A stretch of DNA of 64,000 nucleotides from CADCVQ01 sp038260305 (lineage in GTDB: Bacteria; Actinomycetota; Thermoleophilia; Solirubrobacterales; Solirubrobacteraceae). How positions within the stretch are numbered: position 1 is the stretch's first letter; each line of letters begins with the position of its first letter. The stretch is from assembly GCA_038260305.1 (NCBI GenBank), contig JBBSNY010000006.1, positions 1-64,000 on the forward strand. Direction: 5' to 3'. Positions 41,552-50,044 of this stretch are shown one piece after another. The notes under the pieces were generated by a model, which was given only the letters and a program-made list of their open reading frames with translations, did not search any database and was not told the DNA's origin. The position numbers were made by a program, and so were the translations under genes.

Positions 41552-42430
41552 TCAGCCCGCCGCGATCGGCCCGAGGTTCGGCTCGCAGCCGAAGAGCTCG
41601 AAGGCCCGAAAGTGCGAGAAGCGCCGGTGCTCGGGACCGTGGAAGTCGGCCGAGCCCGTCGTCAGCAGGTCGATCTCGCCGGCGAGGTCCACGAGCATCT
41701 CGGTCTGATCGCGGTTGTGGGTCGCGTAGAACGCCTCGACGCCGTCGAGGCCCGCGTCCTTGAAGCGCAGCAGCGCCTCGGTGACGTCGTCGGCCAACCA
41801 CAGGTCCCAGAACGGGTGCGCCCAGACCGCGACGCCGCCCGCGCGGTGGATCGCGTCGATCGCCTCGGGTACGGTCGGCGTCGCCCTGCGGCAATACGCG
41901 GGGCAGCCGGGCACGAGGTAGGCCTCGAGGAAGGCCGACGGCTCGGCGAGGCCGACGGGCTCAAGGCGCTCGCGGTTGGCGGCGATCGCGGCCGCGGCGA
42001 GGTGCGGGCGGCCGACGGGGTGCCCGGCCTTCAGGCGCGCGTCGAGCTCCGCGCGATCGGGCTCGAGGCCGAGGCCGCAGAGCAGCGTCGCCATCCGCTC
42101 GATCCGGTCGGCGCGGTCGGCGCGCCACAGAGCGAGCTGCTCGCAGAGCGCCGCGTCGTGGTGGTCGATGCCGTAGCCGAGCACATGGAAGTCCTCGCCG
42201 AGCTCGTCGACGGTCGACAGCTCGACCGCAGGCACGAGCTCGATGCCGTGCTCGGCGGCGGCCGCCTGCGCCTCGTCGACGCCGTCGACGGTGTCGTGAT
42301 CGGTGAGCGCCAGCAGCCGCACGCCGGAGGCCGCCGCGGCCGCCACGACGGCGGCCGGCTCGAGCGCCCCATCGGAGTACGTCGAGTGCGACTGCAGATC
42401 GAAGGTCGGCGGGTGGGAGGTCAAGCTCAC
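41552..42430 (-). CDS. PHP-domain phosphoesterase
   Basis: 292 residues. The metal-binding motifs of PHP proteins are present: DLQSHSTYSDGALEP near the start, LLALTDHDTVDGVDEA, AVELSTV, VWAHPFWD and the C-terminal SADFHGPEH. Members of this COG0613 group hydrolyse nucleotide or 3',5'-bisphosphate substrates; the exact one is unknown. A GTG at 42430 is preferred, placing the PHP motif near the N-terminus; an ATG at 42487 is possible but leaves only 15 bp to the divergent glycerate kinase. Convergent with holB, 12 bp apart. Confidence 0.87.
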   Translation of the reverse strand: MSLTSHPPTFDLQSHSTYSDGALEPAAVVAAAAASGVRLLALTDHDTVDGVDEAQAAAAEHGIELVPAVELSTVDELGEDFHVLGYGIDHHDAALCEQLALWRADRADRIERMATLLCGLGLEPDRAELDARLKAGHPVGRPHLAAAAIAANRERLEPVGLAEPSAFLEAYLVPGCPAYCRRATPTVPEAIDAIHRAGGVAVWAHPFWDLWLADDVTEALLRFKDAGLDGVEAFYATHNRDQTEMLVDLAGEIDLLTTGSADFHGPEHRRFSHFRAFELFGCEPNLGPIAAG

Positions 42431-42502
42431 GACAGGAGCTTGGCCGAAGTCGATGCCCGGCGCGGTGCGGCCTCTGCAATCAACCATCTAGCGTTCGACG
42501 CC

Positions 42503-43513
42503 ATGGCCCGCGTCCTCCTCGCGCCGGACTCCTTCAAGGGGACGTTCGACGCCACGGCCGTTGCCGATGCCCTCGCGCGCGGCTTCGAGCAGGCGGGCTG
42601 GGAGGCTGACCGCTGCCCGGTCGCCGACGGCGGCGAGGGCACGATGGCGCTGCTCGCGGCGGTGCTCGACGCGCGCCTCGTCGAGACGACCGCAAGCGAC
42701 GCGCTCGGCCGGCCCGTCGCCTGCCGCTTCGCGCTGGCCGGCGACGGCGCCACGGCGATCGTCGAGACGGCACAGGCCTCGGGCCTCGGGCTCATCGCCG
42801 AGCACGAGCGGAATGCCTGGGCGGCATCCACGCGCGGCAGCGGTGAGCTCATCCTCGCGGCCGCCGCCGCGGGCGCACGCGAGATCCTCGTCGCGGTCGG
42901 CGGCAGCGCGACGACCGACGGCGGCGTCGGCGCGATCGAGGCGATCCGCGCCGGCGGCGGGCTCGGCGCGGCGCGCCTGGTCGTGTTGTGCGATGTCGAG
43001 ACCGCCTTCGAGGATGCGGCGCGCGTCTTCGGCCCGCAGAAGGGCGCCGACATCGAGTTGGTGGCGCACCTGGAGGAGCGCCTGGCGCGCGTCGCGCTCG
43101 AGCTGCCGCGCGACCCCCGCGGCGTGCGCTCGACGGGCTGCGCGGGCGGGTTGTCGGGCGGGCTGTGGGCGGCGTTCGATGCCGAGCTTCGGCCGGGCGC
43201 CGCGGTCGTGCTCGACGCGCTCGGCGTCGAGGCGCGGATGCGCGCGGCGCAGCTCGTCGTCGCGGGGGAGGGGCGCCTCGACGAGCAGAGCTTCGGCGGC
43301 AAGATCGCCGGCGAGCTCGTGCGCCGAGCGCGGCTCGTCGGGACGCCGATCCATGCTGTCGTCGGATCGAGCCTGCTGAGCGAGCAGGACCGTGGCGCCG
43401 CGGGCATCGAGCGCGTCTGGATCGCGTCGACGCTCAAGGCGATCGAGGCCGCCGGCTGGGCGATCGGTAGATCGGCTTCTCAGACGCCGATCGGGGCGGA
43501 CGAGCAGGGCTGA
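42503..43513 (+). CDS. Glycerate kinase
   Basis: 336 residues, GK-I (GarK/GlxK) family. It phosphorylates D-glycerate. VLLAPDSFKGTFDATAVADA at the N-terminus, PVADGGEGTMALL, then the ASGLGLI and VGGSATTDGGVGAIEAI motifs, FGPQKGAD, TGCAGGLSGGLWAAF and VVAGEGRLDEQSFGGKI are all hallmark segments. It starts with ATG 42503. With the neighbouring CitE-like gene and glcDEF 14 kb away it fits a glycolate/glyoxylate to glycerate route. Confidence 0.92.
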   Translation: MARVLLAPDSFKGTFDATAVADALARGFEQAGWEADRCPVADGGEGTMALLAAVLDARLVETTASDALGRPVACRFALAGDGATAIVETAQASGLGLIAEHERNAWAASTRGSGELILAAAAAGAREILVAVGGSATTDGGVGAIEAIRAGGGLGAARLVVLCDVETAFEDAARVFGPQKGADIELVAHLEERLARVALELPRDPRGVRSTGCAGGLSGGLWAAFDAELRPGAAVVLDALGVEARMRAAQLVVAGEGRLDEQSFGGKIAGELVRRARLVGTPIHAVVGSSLLSEQDRGAAGIERVWIASTLKAIEAAGWAIGRSASQTPIGADEQG

Positions 43514-43611
43514 GGGAGACCTGTCTCATCGATGTTGCGCCGAGTCCCTTGCCTCGACGGTCTTCGATCGATTCACTACCTCCCTTCGAACCTTCGATGG
43601 GAGGACGCCAG

Positions 43612-44604
43612 ATGCCACCGCCGACCCGACTGCACCGAAGCGAGCTGTGCGTGCCCGGCAGCAACCTGCACATGCTCGAGAAGGCTCCGGCGGCCGGCGC
43701 CGACTACGTCATGCTCGACCTCGAGGATGCGGTCGCTCCGGCGGACAAGGAGCAGGCGCGCCGCAACGTCATCGCGGCGTTGCAGGAGCAGGACTGGGGC
43801 GACACGCTGCTGTCGCTGCGGATCAACGGCCTCGACACGCACTGGTGCTACCGCGACGTCGTCGACGTCGTCGAGGCGGCGGGCGAGCACCTGCACACGA
43901 TCATGATCCCGAAGGTCTCCTGTGCGGCGGACATCCACCTCATCGCGACCCTGCTGACACAGATCGAGGACGGCCGCGGACAGGATGAGCGGCTCGGCAT
44001 CGCGGTCCTCATCGAGATCGCCGCGGGGATGTTCAACATCGACGAGATCGCGCGCGCGTGCCCGGAGCGGATGGAGGCGATGGTCTTCGGCGTCGCGGAC
44101 TACTCGGCCTCGATCCAGAGCCACACGGCGACGATCGGCGGCTCGGAGCACGGCTACTCGGTGCTCACGGACCCCGACGACGACGGCAACCGCGAGCGTC
44201 ACTGGGGCGATCAGTGGCATTACCCGCTCGCGCGCATCGCGGTGGCGTGCCGTGCCAACGGCCTGCGCCCGATCGACGGCCCGTTCGGTGATTTCAACGA
44301 CCCCGAGGGCTACCAGACCGCCGCGCGCCGCGCCGCGATCATGGGCTTCGAGGGCAAGTGGGCGATCCACCCGAGCCAGGTCGCGCTCGCGCACGAGGTC
44401 TACACGCCGAGCGAGAAGCTGCAGACGCGCACGCGGCGGATCATCGAGGCGATGGACGAGGCGGCGAAGGAGGGCAAGGGCGCCGTCTCCCTCGACGGCC
44501 GCCTGATCGACGCCGCCTCGCTGCGCCAGGCCGAGCACCTGCAGCGCAAGATCGCGCAGATCGAGGCGCGCGACGCGGCGCACGCGGCGCCGGTCGAGGT
44601 CTGA
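43612..44604 (+). CDS. HpcH/HpaI-CitE family aldolase (malyl-CoA lyase-like)
   Basis: 330 residues, TIM-barrel C-C lyase. RSELCVPGSNLHMLEKAPAA is the CitE N-terminus; VMLDLEDAVAP carries a metal-binding Glu/Asp, then IMIPKVS, LIEIAAGMFNIDEIA, and WAIHPSQVALAHEVY, typical of L-malyl-CoA/beta-methylmalyl-CoA lyases. The Arg for the acyl-CoA carboxylate lies in SLRINGLDT. ATG 43612 follows GGGAGGA by about 7 bases; upstream in-frame ATG at 43549 lacks such a site. Likely splits a malyl-type CoA thioester to glyoxylate and an acyl-CoA; the exact substrate is uncertain. Confidence 0.85.
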   Translation: MPPPTRLHRSELCVPGSNLHMLEKAPAAGADYVMLDLEDAVAPADKEQARRNVIAALQEQDWGDTLLSLRINGLDTHWCYRDVVDVVEAAGEHLHTIMIPKVSCAADIHLIATLLTQIEDGRGQDERLGIAVLIEIAAGMFNIDEIARACPERMEAMVFGVADYSASIQSHTATIGGSEHGYSVLTDPDDDGNRERHWGDQWHYPLARIAVACRANGLRPIDGPFGDFNDPEGYQTAARRAAIMGFEGKWAIHPSQVALAHEVYTPSEKLQTRTRRIIEAMDEAAKEGKGAVSLDGRLIDAASLRQAEHLQRKIAQIEARDAAHAAPVEV

Positions 44605-44736
44605 TCGCGACGGCTGCGTCGCTATGGCGGGCAGTGGTTCTGACCGGGTCCGCGCCAGGTCCGGCGACGGCCTGATCCGCGGGCGGACGGCGCTCGCACG
44701 AGGACCCGAACGTCCACGAACGACGACGGGGGTCCA

Positions 44737-45585
44737 GTGACCGATCCGATCAACCTCGCAGGGCAGGGCATCGACCGCGACTACAAGAACGAGACCGCGT
44801 CGACGAGGCGCCGCTTCGTCCAGGGCGCCGCCGCGACGCTCGGCAGCATGGGACTGCTCGGGCTCGCCGCGAGCGAATCCGTTGCCGCGGGTGAGTCTCA
44901 GAACCCGAACAACTCGGTGCAGAACATCCTCAACGTCGCCACCACTGCGGAGGTGCTCGCCACGATCGTCAACACCGTGGGCGCCGAGCGCCTCGGCAGT
45001 GGCCGCGGCGCAAACGATCTCTTCACCGGCCTGCTCGGCGGTCTCGGCAAGCTGCTCGGCGGCTTCGACGACGTTGGTTTCAGCGCCCGTCGCCTCGACG
45101 GCGTCACGACGCGCAACGTGCGTGCCGCGGCGCGTCACGAGCTCATCCACTACGACACGCTGACGAGCCTCGGCGGAAAGTCGCTGGCGACGAAGATCTG
45201 GGTTCCGGACGCCGTGTTCGCGACCCCGCGCGGCCTGCTCGAGACGCTCGAGGTCGGCGATCAGATCTTCATCAACGCCTACATGATCGCCACGACGGTG
45301 TTCGGGAACGCCGGCGACGGCGTCAAGGCCCGCTACACCGGCGAGTTCATGGGCGTCGAGGCGGTTCACCGCGCGCTCGCGCGCCAGTCGCTCGGCAAGC
45401 TCGGCAACGACCACGCGTTCATGGCCTACGCGTTCGACGACATCAACGTCGCCGTCGCGCAGCTCCAGGCGGCGGGCTTCGGCTTCGGCGCGCCGGGATC
45501 CAAGCCGGGGAAGATGTACGACTTCGACACGGTCAAGCTGCGCACGCCCGACCCCGCGATGGTCGACGCGCGCACCGTCAGCTAG
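44737..45585 (+). CDS. Tat-exported ferritin-like domain protein
   Basis: 282 residues from a GTG. Twin-arginine signal TRRRFVQGAAATLGSMGLLG at about 23-42, with an Ala-rich cleavage region. The rest resembles Ferritin_2 / ferritin-like proteins: ILNVATTAEVLATIVNTVG forms a helix, ARHELIHYDTLTSLGG holds Glu/His possible metal ligands, then YMIATTVFGNAG and FMGVEAVHRALARQSLG with a second Glu-x2-His. No ribonucleotide reductase-like ExxH pairs beyond these. Probably a periplasmic or cell-surface four-helix protein; iron binding is inferred. Confidence 0.8.
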   Translation: MTDPINLAGQGIDRDYKNETASTRRRFVQGAAATLGSMGLLGLAASESVAAGESQNPNNSVQNILNVATTAEVLATIVNTVGAERLGSGRGANDLFTGLLGGLGKLLGGFDDVGFSARRLDGVTTRNVRAAARHELIHYDTLTSLGGKSLATKIWVPDAVFATPRGLLETLEVGDQIFINAYMIATTVFGNAGDGVKARYTGEFMGVEAVHRALARQSLGKLGNDHAFMAYAFDDINVAVAQLQAAGFGFGAPGSKPGKMYDFDTVKLRTPDPAMVDARTVS

Positions 45586-45654
45586 CACGCTCCGGCGGCG
45601 CCGGGTCCTCGGACTCGGCGCCCTGCGGCGGGCAAGCTAGGATGGCCCGTCGTT

Positions 45655-45727
45655 GCCGACGTAGCTCAGCTGGTAGAGCACTTCACTCGTAATGAAGGGG
45701 TCAGCGGTTCGAATCCGCTCGTCGGCT
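45655..45727 (+). tRNA. tRNA-Thr (anticodon CGT)
   Basis: A 73-base cloverleaf: acceptor GCCGACG pairs with CGTCGGC, discriminator T; D-arm AGCTCAGCTGGTAGAGCA; anticodon stem CTTCA/TGAAG with loop CTCGTAA, anticodon CGT reading ACG; T-arm GCGGTTCGAATCCGC. CCA is not encoded. No direct repeat of its 3' end was found nearby to mark an integrated element. Confidence 0.97.
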
Positions 45728-45848
45728 CTGTCAGACGCGCCCGCGGCGCGGCCTTCGTGTCCTCGGCGGTCCCGTAGGATGGCGGGTCAGCCCAATTGGC
45801 AAGCAATCCCACAGGATGGCGTGACCGGCCGCCGGCACGGATCGCGCA

Positions 45849-46862
45849 CTACCTGCTTCCGCGGGCGTGACGAACCGCCGCTCGTACGATCTCCACGAAC
45901 TCGTCCCAGTAGTCCGGACCGTGTCGGGAATAGACCCCTGGTGCAACGCCGACGCGTTGCAGATCAGGCTCGATCTCGGCAACCAACGTTCGTGCCTGGC
46001 TGGCTCGGAGATACGGCGACAGTTCGTCGAGATCCGGCCGCTCAAGCCAGCGAAGGATCCGCGTCAGCGCGCGGAGCGAGGAGATCCAATCGTAGTGAAA
46101 TGGGAGCTCCGGAGTGTTATCCAACCTGAGCAGCGCGGCCCAGTCGTCGTGGCGGATGGCGTATTGACGGTCGTCGGAGACGTTCGCGATCGTGATGACT
46201 CCGGCTTCGTAGAGCTGCGTGAGCCCCTCCCGGACGTTGCGCTGCGCAAAACCGGCCGAGGCCGTGATGATGCGTCCCGACACCATCGGGGCGCGGATCG
46301 TCAACAACGTCCGCACGACCTCGGCCCGAACCCCCACTCCGAGCAGACGACGCAGGCGCAGAGCGAAGGCGATCGGGTCGTGGAGGCGTGGTGCCTGGGA
46401 CTTGCCCGACGGTTGCAGCGGGGAACGCGCGAGACCATGCCTCGCGAACGCCGGGTCGACATCGCGGCGCGGCATCGGGAGCGACGTAAAGAGCGGCTCG
46501 AGTGCGGTGCCGTGGGCGATCGGAGGGGTTCGAGCGGCCGGGCGTGCGCGCCGGCGCGCCCCCGAGGACCAATCGAGCGCCGCGTCCACGAGCGTACGAT
46601 CGGTGGGATTCGCGGACAGGTTGCGCAGCCGATGCACGCTGATTAGGGCTTCGTTGTGCACGAGCCAGTCGAGGACCTCGTCGAACAGCCGGGGCTCGCC
46701 GCGGCCGACGTCGAGCGTGAACAGGAGCAGCGCTTCCGGGTCGGCCGCACGCTCCTCGCGCCTTCTGGGAGTTGCGGCCGAAACCCCGAGCTGCGACCAC
46801 TGCTCCCACGCCAGCCCTCGCAGCGCGCCGGCGACTTCGTCCTTAAGCGTCGCGGCCGTCAT
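45849..46862 (-). CDS. Winged-helix protein of a toxin-antitoxin-like pair
   Basis: 337 residues. The central part has a winged HTH: VVRTLLTIRAPMVSGRIITA, SAGFAQRNVREGLTQLYEAG, VITIANVSDDRQYAIRHDDW. The N-terminal third is helical and hydrophilic, with a LDWLVHNEAL segment. No enzyme motif is seen. It is encoded 20 bp overlapped with a nucleotidyltransferase-fold gene, the layout of AbiEi/AbiEii-like modules but in reverse order. It could be the autoregulating antitoxin or a DNA-binding effector; I cannot say which. Confidence 0.7.
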   Translation of the reverse strand: MTAATLKDEVAGALRGLAWEQWSQLGVSAATPRRREERAADPEALLLFTLDVGRGEPRLFDEVLDWLVHNEALISVHRLRNLSANPTDRTLVDAALDWSSGARRRARPAARTPPIAHGTALEPLFTSLPMPRRDVDPAFARHGLARSPLQPSGKSQAPRLHDPIAFALRLRRLLGVGVRAEVVRTLLTIRAPMVSGRIITASAGFAQRNVREGLTQLYEAGVITIANVSDDRQYAIRHDDWAALLRLDNTPELPFHYDWISSLRALTRILRWLERPDLDELSPYLRASQARTLVAEIEPDLQRVGVAPGVYSRHGPDYWDEFVEIVRAAVRHARGSR

Positions 46863-47427
46863 CCTCGACCCCTAGGTCCAGCAGCGTGCGGGCGATCGCA
46901 TCATCGAATGGCCCCGGCATGTTGTGCGTCCGCGCCCAGCGCGCCGCGCCGCGGAGCTCGCCCGCGGTCGGACGAAGGAACTCGAGATCCGCGAAGTCCC
47001 GTGGCTCGCGCCGGTCCGCCGCAGCGTAGAGCTTGAGGAAGATCTGATCGACGCGGGCGGCGTACGAGATTCGCAGGGCCGGGCCATAGTCGCGTGCGAT
47101 CATCCGCTCGGCGAACCCGGGCGGGAGGCCGTGGAGGAGCAGGCCGGTAGGCCCTGAGTTCATCCAGTTCGCTTGCAGGCCTAGGTCCCGCGCCACGAGC
47201 GCGGCTGCGTTGATGATGGCCTCCGGGAGCGGCTCGGCAGAGACGAGAGCACCGTCTTCTACCAACGCCACGATGTCCACGTCACGCGTGGTTCTCGTGA
47301 CGGCCTCGATCGCGACAAGGCCGCTGCCGCCGATCACCACCAGGTGCGCCCGGGTGCCACCGGCCTCAAGTTGGTCGGCGAGCGCCGCCAGTGCGGCGTC
47401 CAGCTGCTCTTTCCCGTATCCATCCAT
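46843..47427 (-). CDS. Nucleotidyltransferase-fold protein, DUF6036/AbiEii-like
   Basis: 194 residues. The NTase signature lies near residue 30-55: VVIGGSGLVAIEAVTRTTRD followed by VDIVAL, i.e. GGS plus a DxD metal pair. DQIFLKLYAAADRREPRDFADL then matches the Lys/DxxD segment common to AbiEii/MenA-type toxins. ATG 47427 (MDGYGKEQLDAALAALADQL) is preferred to a further upstream start, as it falls just after an operator/promoter. Likely the catalytic partner of the winged-helix gene it overlaps by 20 bp. Toxicity is inferred from family resemblance. Confidence 0.78.
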   Translation of the reverse strand: MDGYGKEQLDAALAALADQLEAGGTRAHLVVIGGSGLVAIEAVTRTTRDVDIVALVEDGALVSAEPLPEAIINAAALVARDLGLQANWMNSGPTGLLLHGLPPGFAERMIARDYGPALRISYAARVDQIFLKLYAAADRREPRDFADLEFLRPTAGELRGAARWARTHNMPGPFDDAIARTLLDLGVEDDGRDA

Positions 47428-47436
47428 GTGCTCGTA

Positions 47437-47464
47437 GGATGTTATACATCCGATACAAGGATGT
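47437..47464 (-). promoter_or_regulatory. Operator with three GGATGT half-sites
   Basis: GGATGT-TAT-ACATCC (47437-47451) is a perfect inverted repeat with 3-base centre; a third half-site GGATGT follows at 47459-47464 after GATACAA. The block is about 10 bp upstream of the NTase start, and a TATAAC-like -10 lies within it on the minus strand. This arrangement fits autoregulation of a toxin-antitoxin operon. The gap 47465-47561 shows no gene. Confidence 0.6.
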
Positions 47465-47561
47465 ACACACACCTTCGACGGCGACGAGCGACGGGACCGG
47501 GCTCAGACGAGATACCTCGGCGAGGGGCCTCTCGGCGGCCGCAGTCCGACGCGAAACCCGG

Positions 47562-48878
47562 TCAGGTCCCGACGTTCGCGGCCGACGACCCGACGGCGGC
47601 CGGCAGCGGCAACTCGGTCAGCCGCCGTAGGTCGCGTTCGTCGTCGCCGACCAGGAGGGCGGACAACAGCGACGGTCCGGCGCCGTTGTCGGTGAACGCC
47701 GGGTCGTAGCTTGCGACCGGGACGAGACTGGCGTCGGGATAGACGGACGCAAGGCGCTTGACCAGTGTCGCCAGCGGACCGTCGTGACGGAAGGTCTGCC
47801 AGCGTCCGCGGCCCTCCCACGACGGGCCGCGGCTCGCCGCAATGGCATTGAGGACCAGCAACGGCGGGGTGCTCGCGTTGATGCGGAAGTTCAGGTCGAA
47901 GATCTTCACCTCGTCGGATGACGTCAGCCCGGTGTCGATGCCGCAGTAGCCGACGAATCCCAGCTTGCGCGCGCGCTCGACGACGGACTGACACAACGCC
48001 GTCGCGGCCGGCGGCAGGACCGATCCGCCGACCCGGCTGCCACCGTAGGCGCCGGTGTCGGAGATGAGCTGCTCCGTCGCCCCGATCAAGCGCGCCGCGC
48101 CGATCGCCTCGACGCAGAACTGCACGCACCAGTTCTCCACGAGGTCGAGGTGCTCCTCGACGATCAGCTCGGCGCCCGGCTGCACGAACGGCGGCCGCGC
48201 GACGGGGGTGCCGGCCTGATGGACGTAGACCCCGTATCCGCCGCCGGAGGAGTCGTCCGAGCAGACCTTCAGCACCCACGATTCATCGACCCGGAGCGTC
48301 GCGACGTCGGCGGCGTCGATCGACGAGCGTTTCGGCGCGCCTTCGGAACCCACGAGCGCCGGGAGATTGGCCTTGTTGTTGAGGTAGCGCAGCAGGTCCG
48401 GAGTCACGAGGCAGGCATCGGCCGGCACCTCCTGCTCGCTGTGGACGTGCTGGCAGAGCAGCCGCTCGCCGTTGCCGATGACCTCGCCGACGAGATGGCG
48501 GAAGTCCGCGCTCGTGCGGTACGTGCGGATCTCGCGGCTCAGGGGAAGGCCCGCCGCGGCCAGCAGCTCCAGCCCGCACGGACTGGCGACGCCGGCGCTG
48601 CAGATCACGGGTGTCTCGCCTGCTATCGCCACGATCGGCCCCGTGTAGGCGTCGCAGAGATGGGGATCGGCCGTGTTGGCGCCGGTGTCGGACAGCGGCA
48701 GCCTCGCCGTGAGGACGGCGTTCGGCCCGAACACGGACGTGCCCTGCGCAGCCGCGGATGAGTGCGTCGGTGCGGAGCCGCGCGCTGGGCGCGGCCGGGT
48801 TGCGACCTGAACGCTCGCGAAGCTTGGGCCCGACTCGACTTCATCGACCGGCTGGTGAGCCATGGGGTGATCGGTCAT
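47562..48878 (-). CDS. ATP-grasp ligase-like protein
   Basis: 438 residues. The ATP-grasp fold is indicated by LRVDESWVLKVCSDDSSGGG then YGVYVHQ (Gly-rich nucleotide loop with an active Lys), LIVEEHLDLVENWCVQFCV, and the metal-binding strand EVKIFDLNFRINASTPPLLV (D-x-N-x-R). The N-terminal 60 residues are low complexity; a pre-ATP-grasp Rossmann part follows with IVAIAGETPVICSAGVAS. Such enzymes link a carboxylate to an amine or thiol, e.g. peptide or natural-product ligases. AAGGAGG lies 7 bases before ATG 48878. Substrate unknown; neighbours encode an isoaspartyl-peptidase-like enzyme and an amino-acid-type permease. Confidence 0.8.
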   Translation of the reverse strand: MTDHPMAHQPVDEVESGPSFASVQVATRPRPARGSAPTHSSAAAQGTSVFGPNAVLTARLPLSDTGANTADPHLCDAYTGPIVAIAGETPVICSAGVASPCGLELLAAAGLPLSREIRTYRTSADFRHLVGEVIGNGERLLCQHVHSEQEVPADACLVTPDLLRYLNNKANLPALVGSEGAPKRSSIDAADVATLRVDESWVLKVCSDDSSGGGYGVYVHQAGTPVARPPFVQPGAELIVEEHLDLVENWCVQFCVEAIGAARLIGATEQLISDTGAYGGSRVGGSVLPPAATALCQSVVERARKLGFVGYCGIDTGLTSSDEVKIFDLNFRINASTPPLLVLNAIAASRGPSWEGRGRWQTFRHDGPLATLVKRLASVYPDASLVPVASYDPAFTDNGAGPSLLSALLVGDDERDLRRLTELPLPAAVGSSAANVGT

Positions 48879-49032
48879 TGGGTGCCTCCTTGCGGCATCG
48901 GTGCCGAACCGGCGCAGGCTCGATGCTGCGCACGGACCCAGTCAGCGTGTCGCGCCGGGGCTCCTGCGGCCAGGGACCGAACGGCGGAAATCCGCCTGCG
49001 AGTTTGGCCTGCACGTCACTAGGCGCCCCGAG

Positions 49033-49086
49033 GTAGGCGGGGTACCTTGATTTGCAGGTGCGCCTACGGACCGCCCCGGAGGGCGG
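49033..49086. terminator. Tandem hairpins after the Ntn-hydrolase gene
   Basis: CCGCCC-CGGA-GGGCGG (49071-49086) is a perfect 6-bp stem with a 4-base loop one base past the Ntn-hydrolase stop. A second pair, GTAGGCG (49033-49039) and CGCCTAC (49061-49067), flanks 21 bases. There is no T-run. Together they may end or attenuate transcription from the upstream gene. Confidence 0.4.
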
Positions 49087-49953
49087 CTACTCGCCGTCGA
49101 CCACGGACCCGTCGGCGCGAGCGACCGCATGCGGCATCGCCGACGCGGATCGCGCGATGCCGATGTCGCCGGCCTTGTCGATCACGATCAGGCCGCCGTA
49201 GCCGCCGAAGCGCTCGAGCACGCGCGCCACGGAACGCTCCGCGGTCACCTGCGCGCCGTCGGCGACGTTCTCGACCGTCCAGAACGCCGTGCAGGCCCGC
49301 GCGAGCGCCTCGCCGTCGCCGGTACACGAGCAGGCGGCGCTCTCGTCCGCGTAGGTCCCGCCGCCGACGAGCGGCACGTCCCCGACTCGTCCCGGCTCGG
49401 TTCCGGCCATCCCGCCGGTGCTCGTCGCGGCGGCCAGGCGGCCGGTGGCGTCTCGCGCGACGGCGCCGACGGTGTTGCCGCGCTCAAAGCGGCCGTTGCC
49501 CTCGAGCTCGGCTCGGCGGTCGGCGGTGATCATGTCTTCCGCCGCGCATGGCTTGAAGCCTCGCGCGCGGGCGAACGCGGCCGCCCCGTCCCCGACCAGC
49601 AGGTGATAGCGACCGTCTTCGAGCACGGCGCGGGCGACGTCGATCGGGTGCAGAAACGGTGGCAGTACCGCCACGGCGCCGGACGCGAGCGAGGCACCGT
49701 CCATGACGCAGGCGTCGAGCTCCAGCGTGCCGTGGCTCGTCAGGACGGCACCGGTGCCGGCGTTGCAGACCGGATCGTCCTCGACCACCCGCACCGCGGC
49801 GATGACCGCGTCCAGCGCGGTGCCTCCGGCCGCCATGGCCGCATAGCCGGCTTCGGCCGCTCGGCGGCATGCGGCGCGACCCGGGCCGGTCCCGGCGTAC
49901 CACTCGGAGGCCCCGCCATGCACCACGACGATGGGCTCCACGCCTCGGCTCAC
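49087..49953 (-). CDS. Isoaspartyl peptidase/L-asparaginase-like Ntn hydrolase
   Basis: 288 residues, type 2 asparaginase fold. IVVVHGGASEWYAGTGPGRA at the N-terminus, VRVVEDDPVCNAGTGAVLTS, and the autoprocessing nucleophile Thr in RGNTVGAVARDATGRLAAAT (about residue 160) with TSTGGMAGTEPGRVGDVPLV carrying substrate-binding residues. Cleavage before the Thr gives alpha and beta chains. Such enzymes hydrolyse beta-aspartyl peptides, asparagine or cyanophycin dipeptides. About 90 bp downstream of the permease gene and upstream of the ATP-grasp gene on the same strand. Confidence 0.88.
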   Translation of the reverse strand: MSRGVEPIVVVHGGASEWYAGTGPGRAACRRAAEAGYAAMAAGGTALDAVIAAVRVVEDDPVCNAGTGAVLTSHGTLELDACVMDGASLASGAVAVLPPFLHPIDVARAVLEDGRYHLLVGDGAAAFARARGFKPCAAEDMITADRRAELEGNGRFERGNTVGAVARDATGRLAAATSTGGMAGTEPGRVGDVPLVGGGTYADESAACSCTGDGEALARACTAFWTVENVADGAQVTAERSVARVLERFGGYGGLIVIDKAGDIGIARSASAMPHAVARADGSVVDGE

Positions 49954-50044
49954 CTGTGGTCCGGCGGAGGGAGGCGAGGCACCGACCGGATGCTAGATGG
50001 TCGATTGCGAATCAGGCCGTTCGCCGGTCTTGTGCAACCCCGTC

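Noticed and set aside
45655..45850. tRNA-Thr as an attachment site for a mobile island carrying the NTase pair
   Set aside because: No duplicate of the tRNA 3' end was found in the following DNA and no integrase gene is present.
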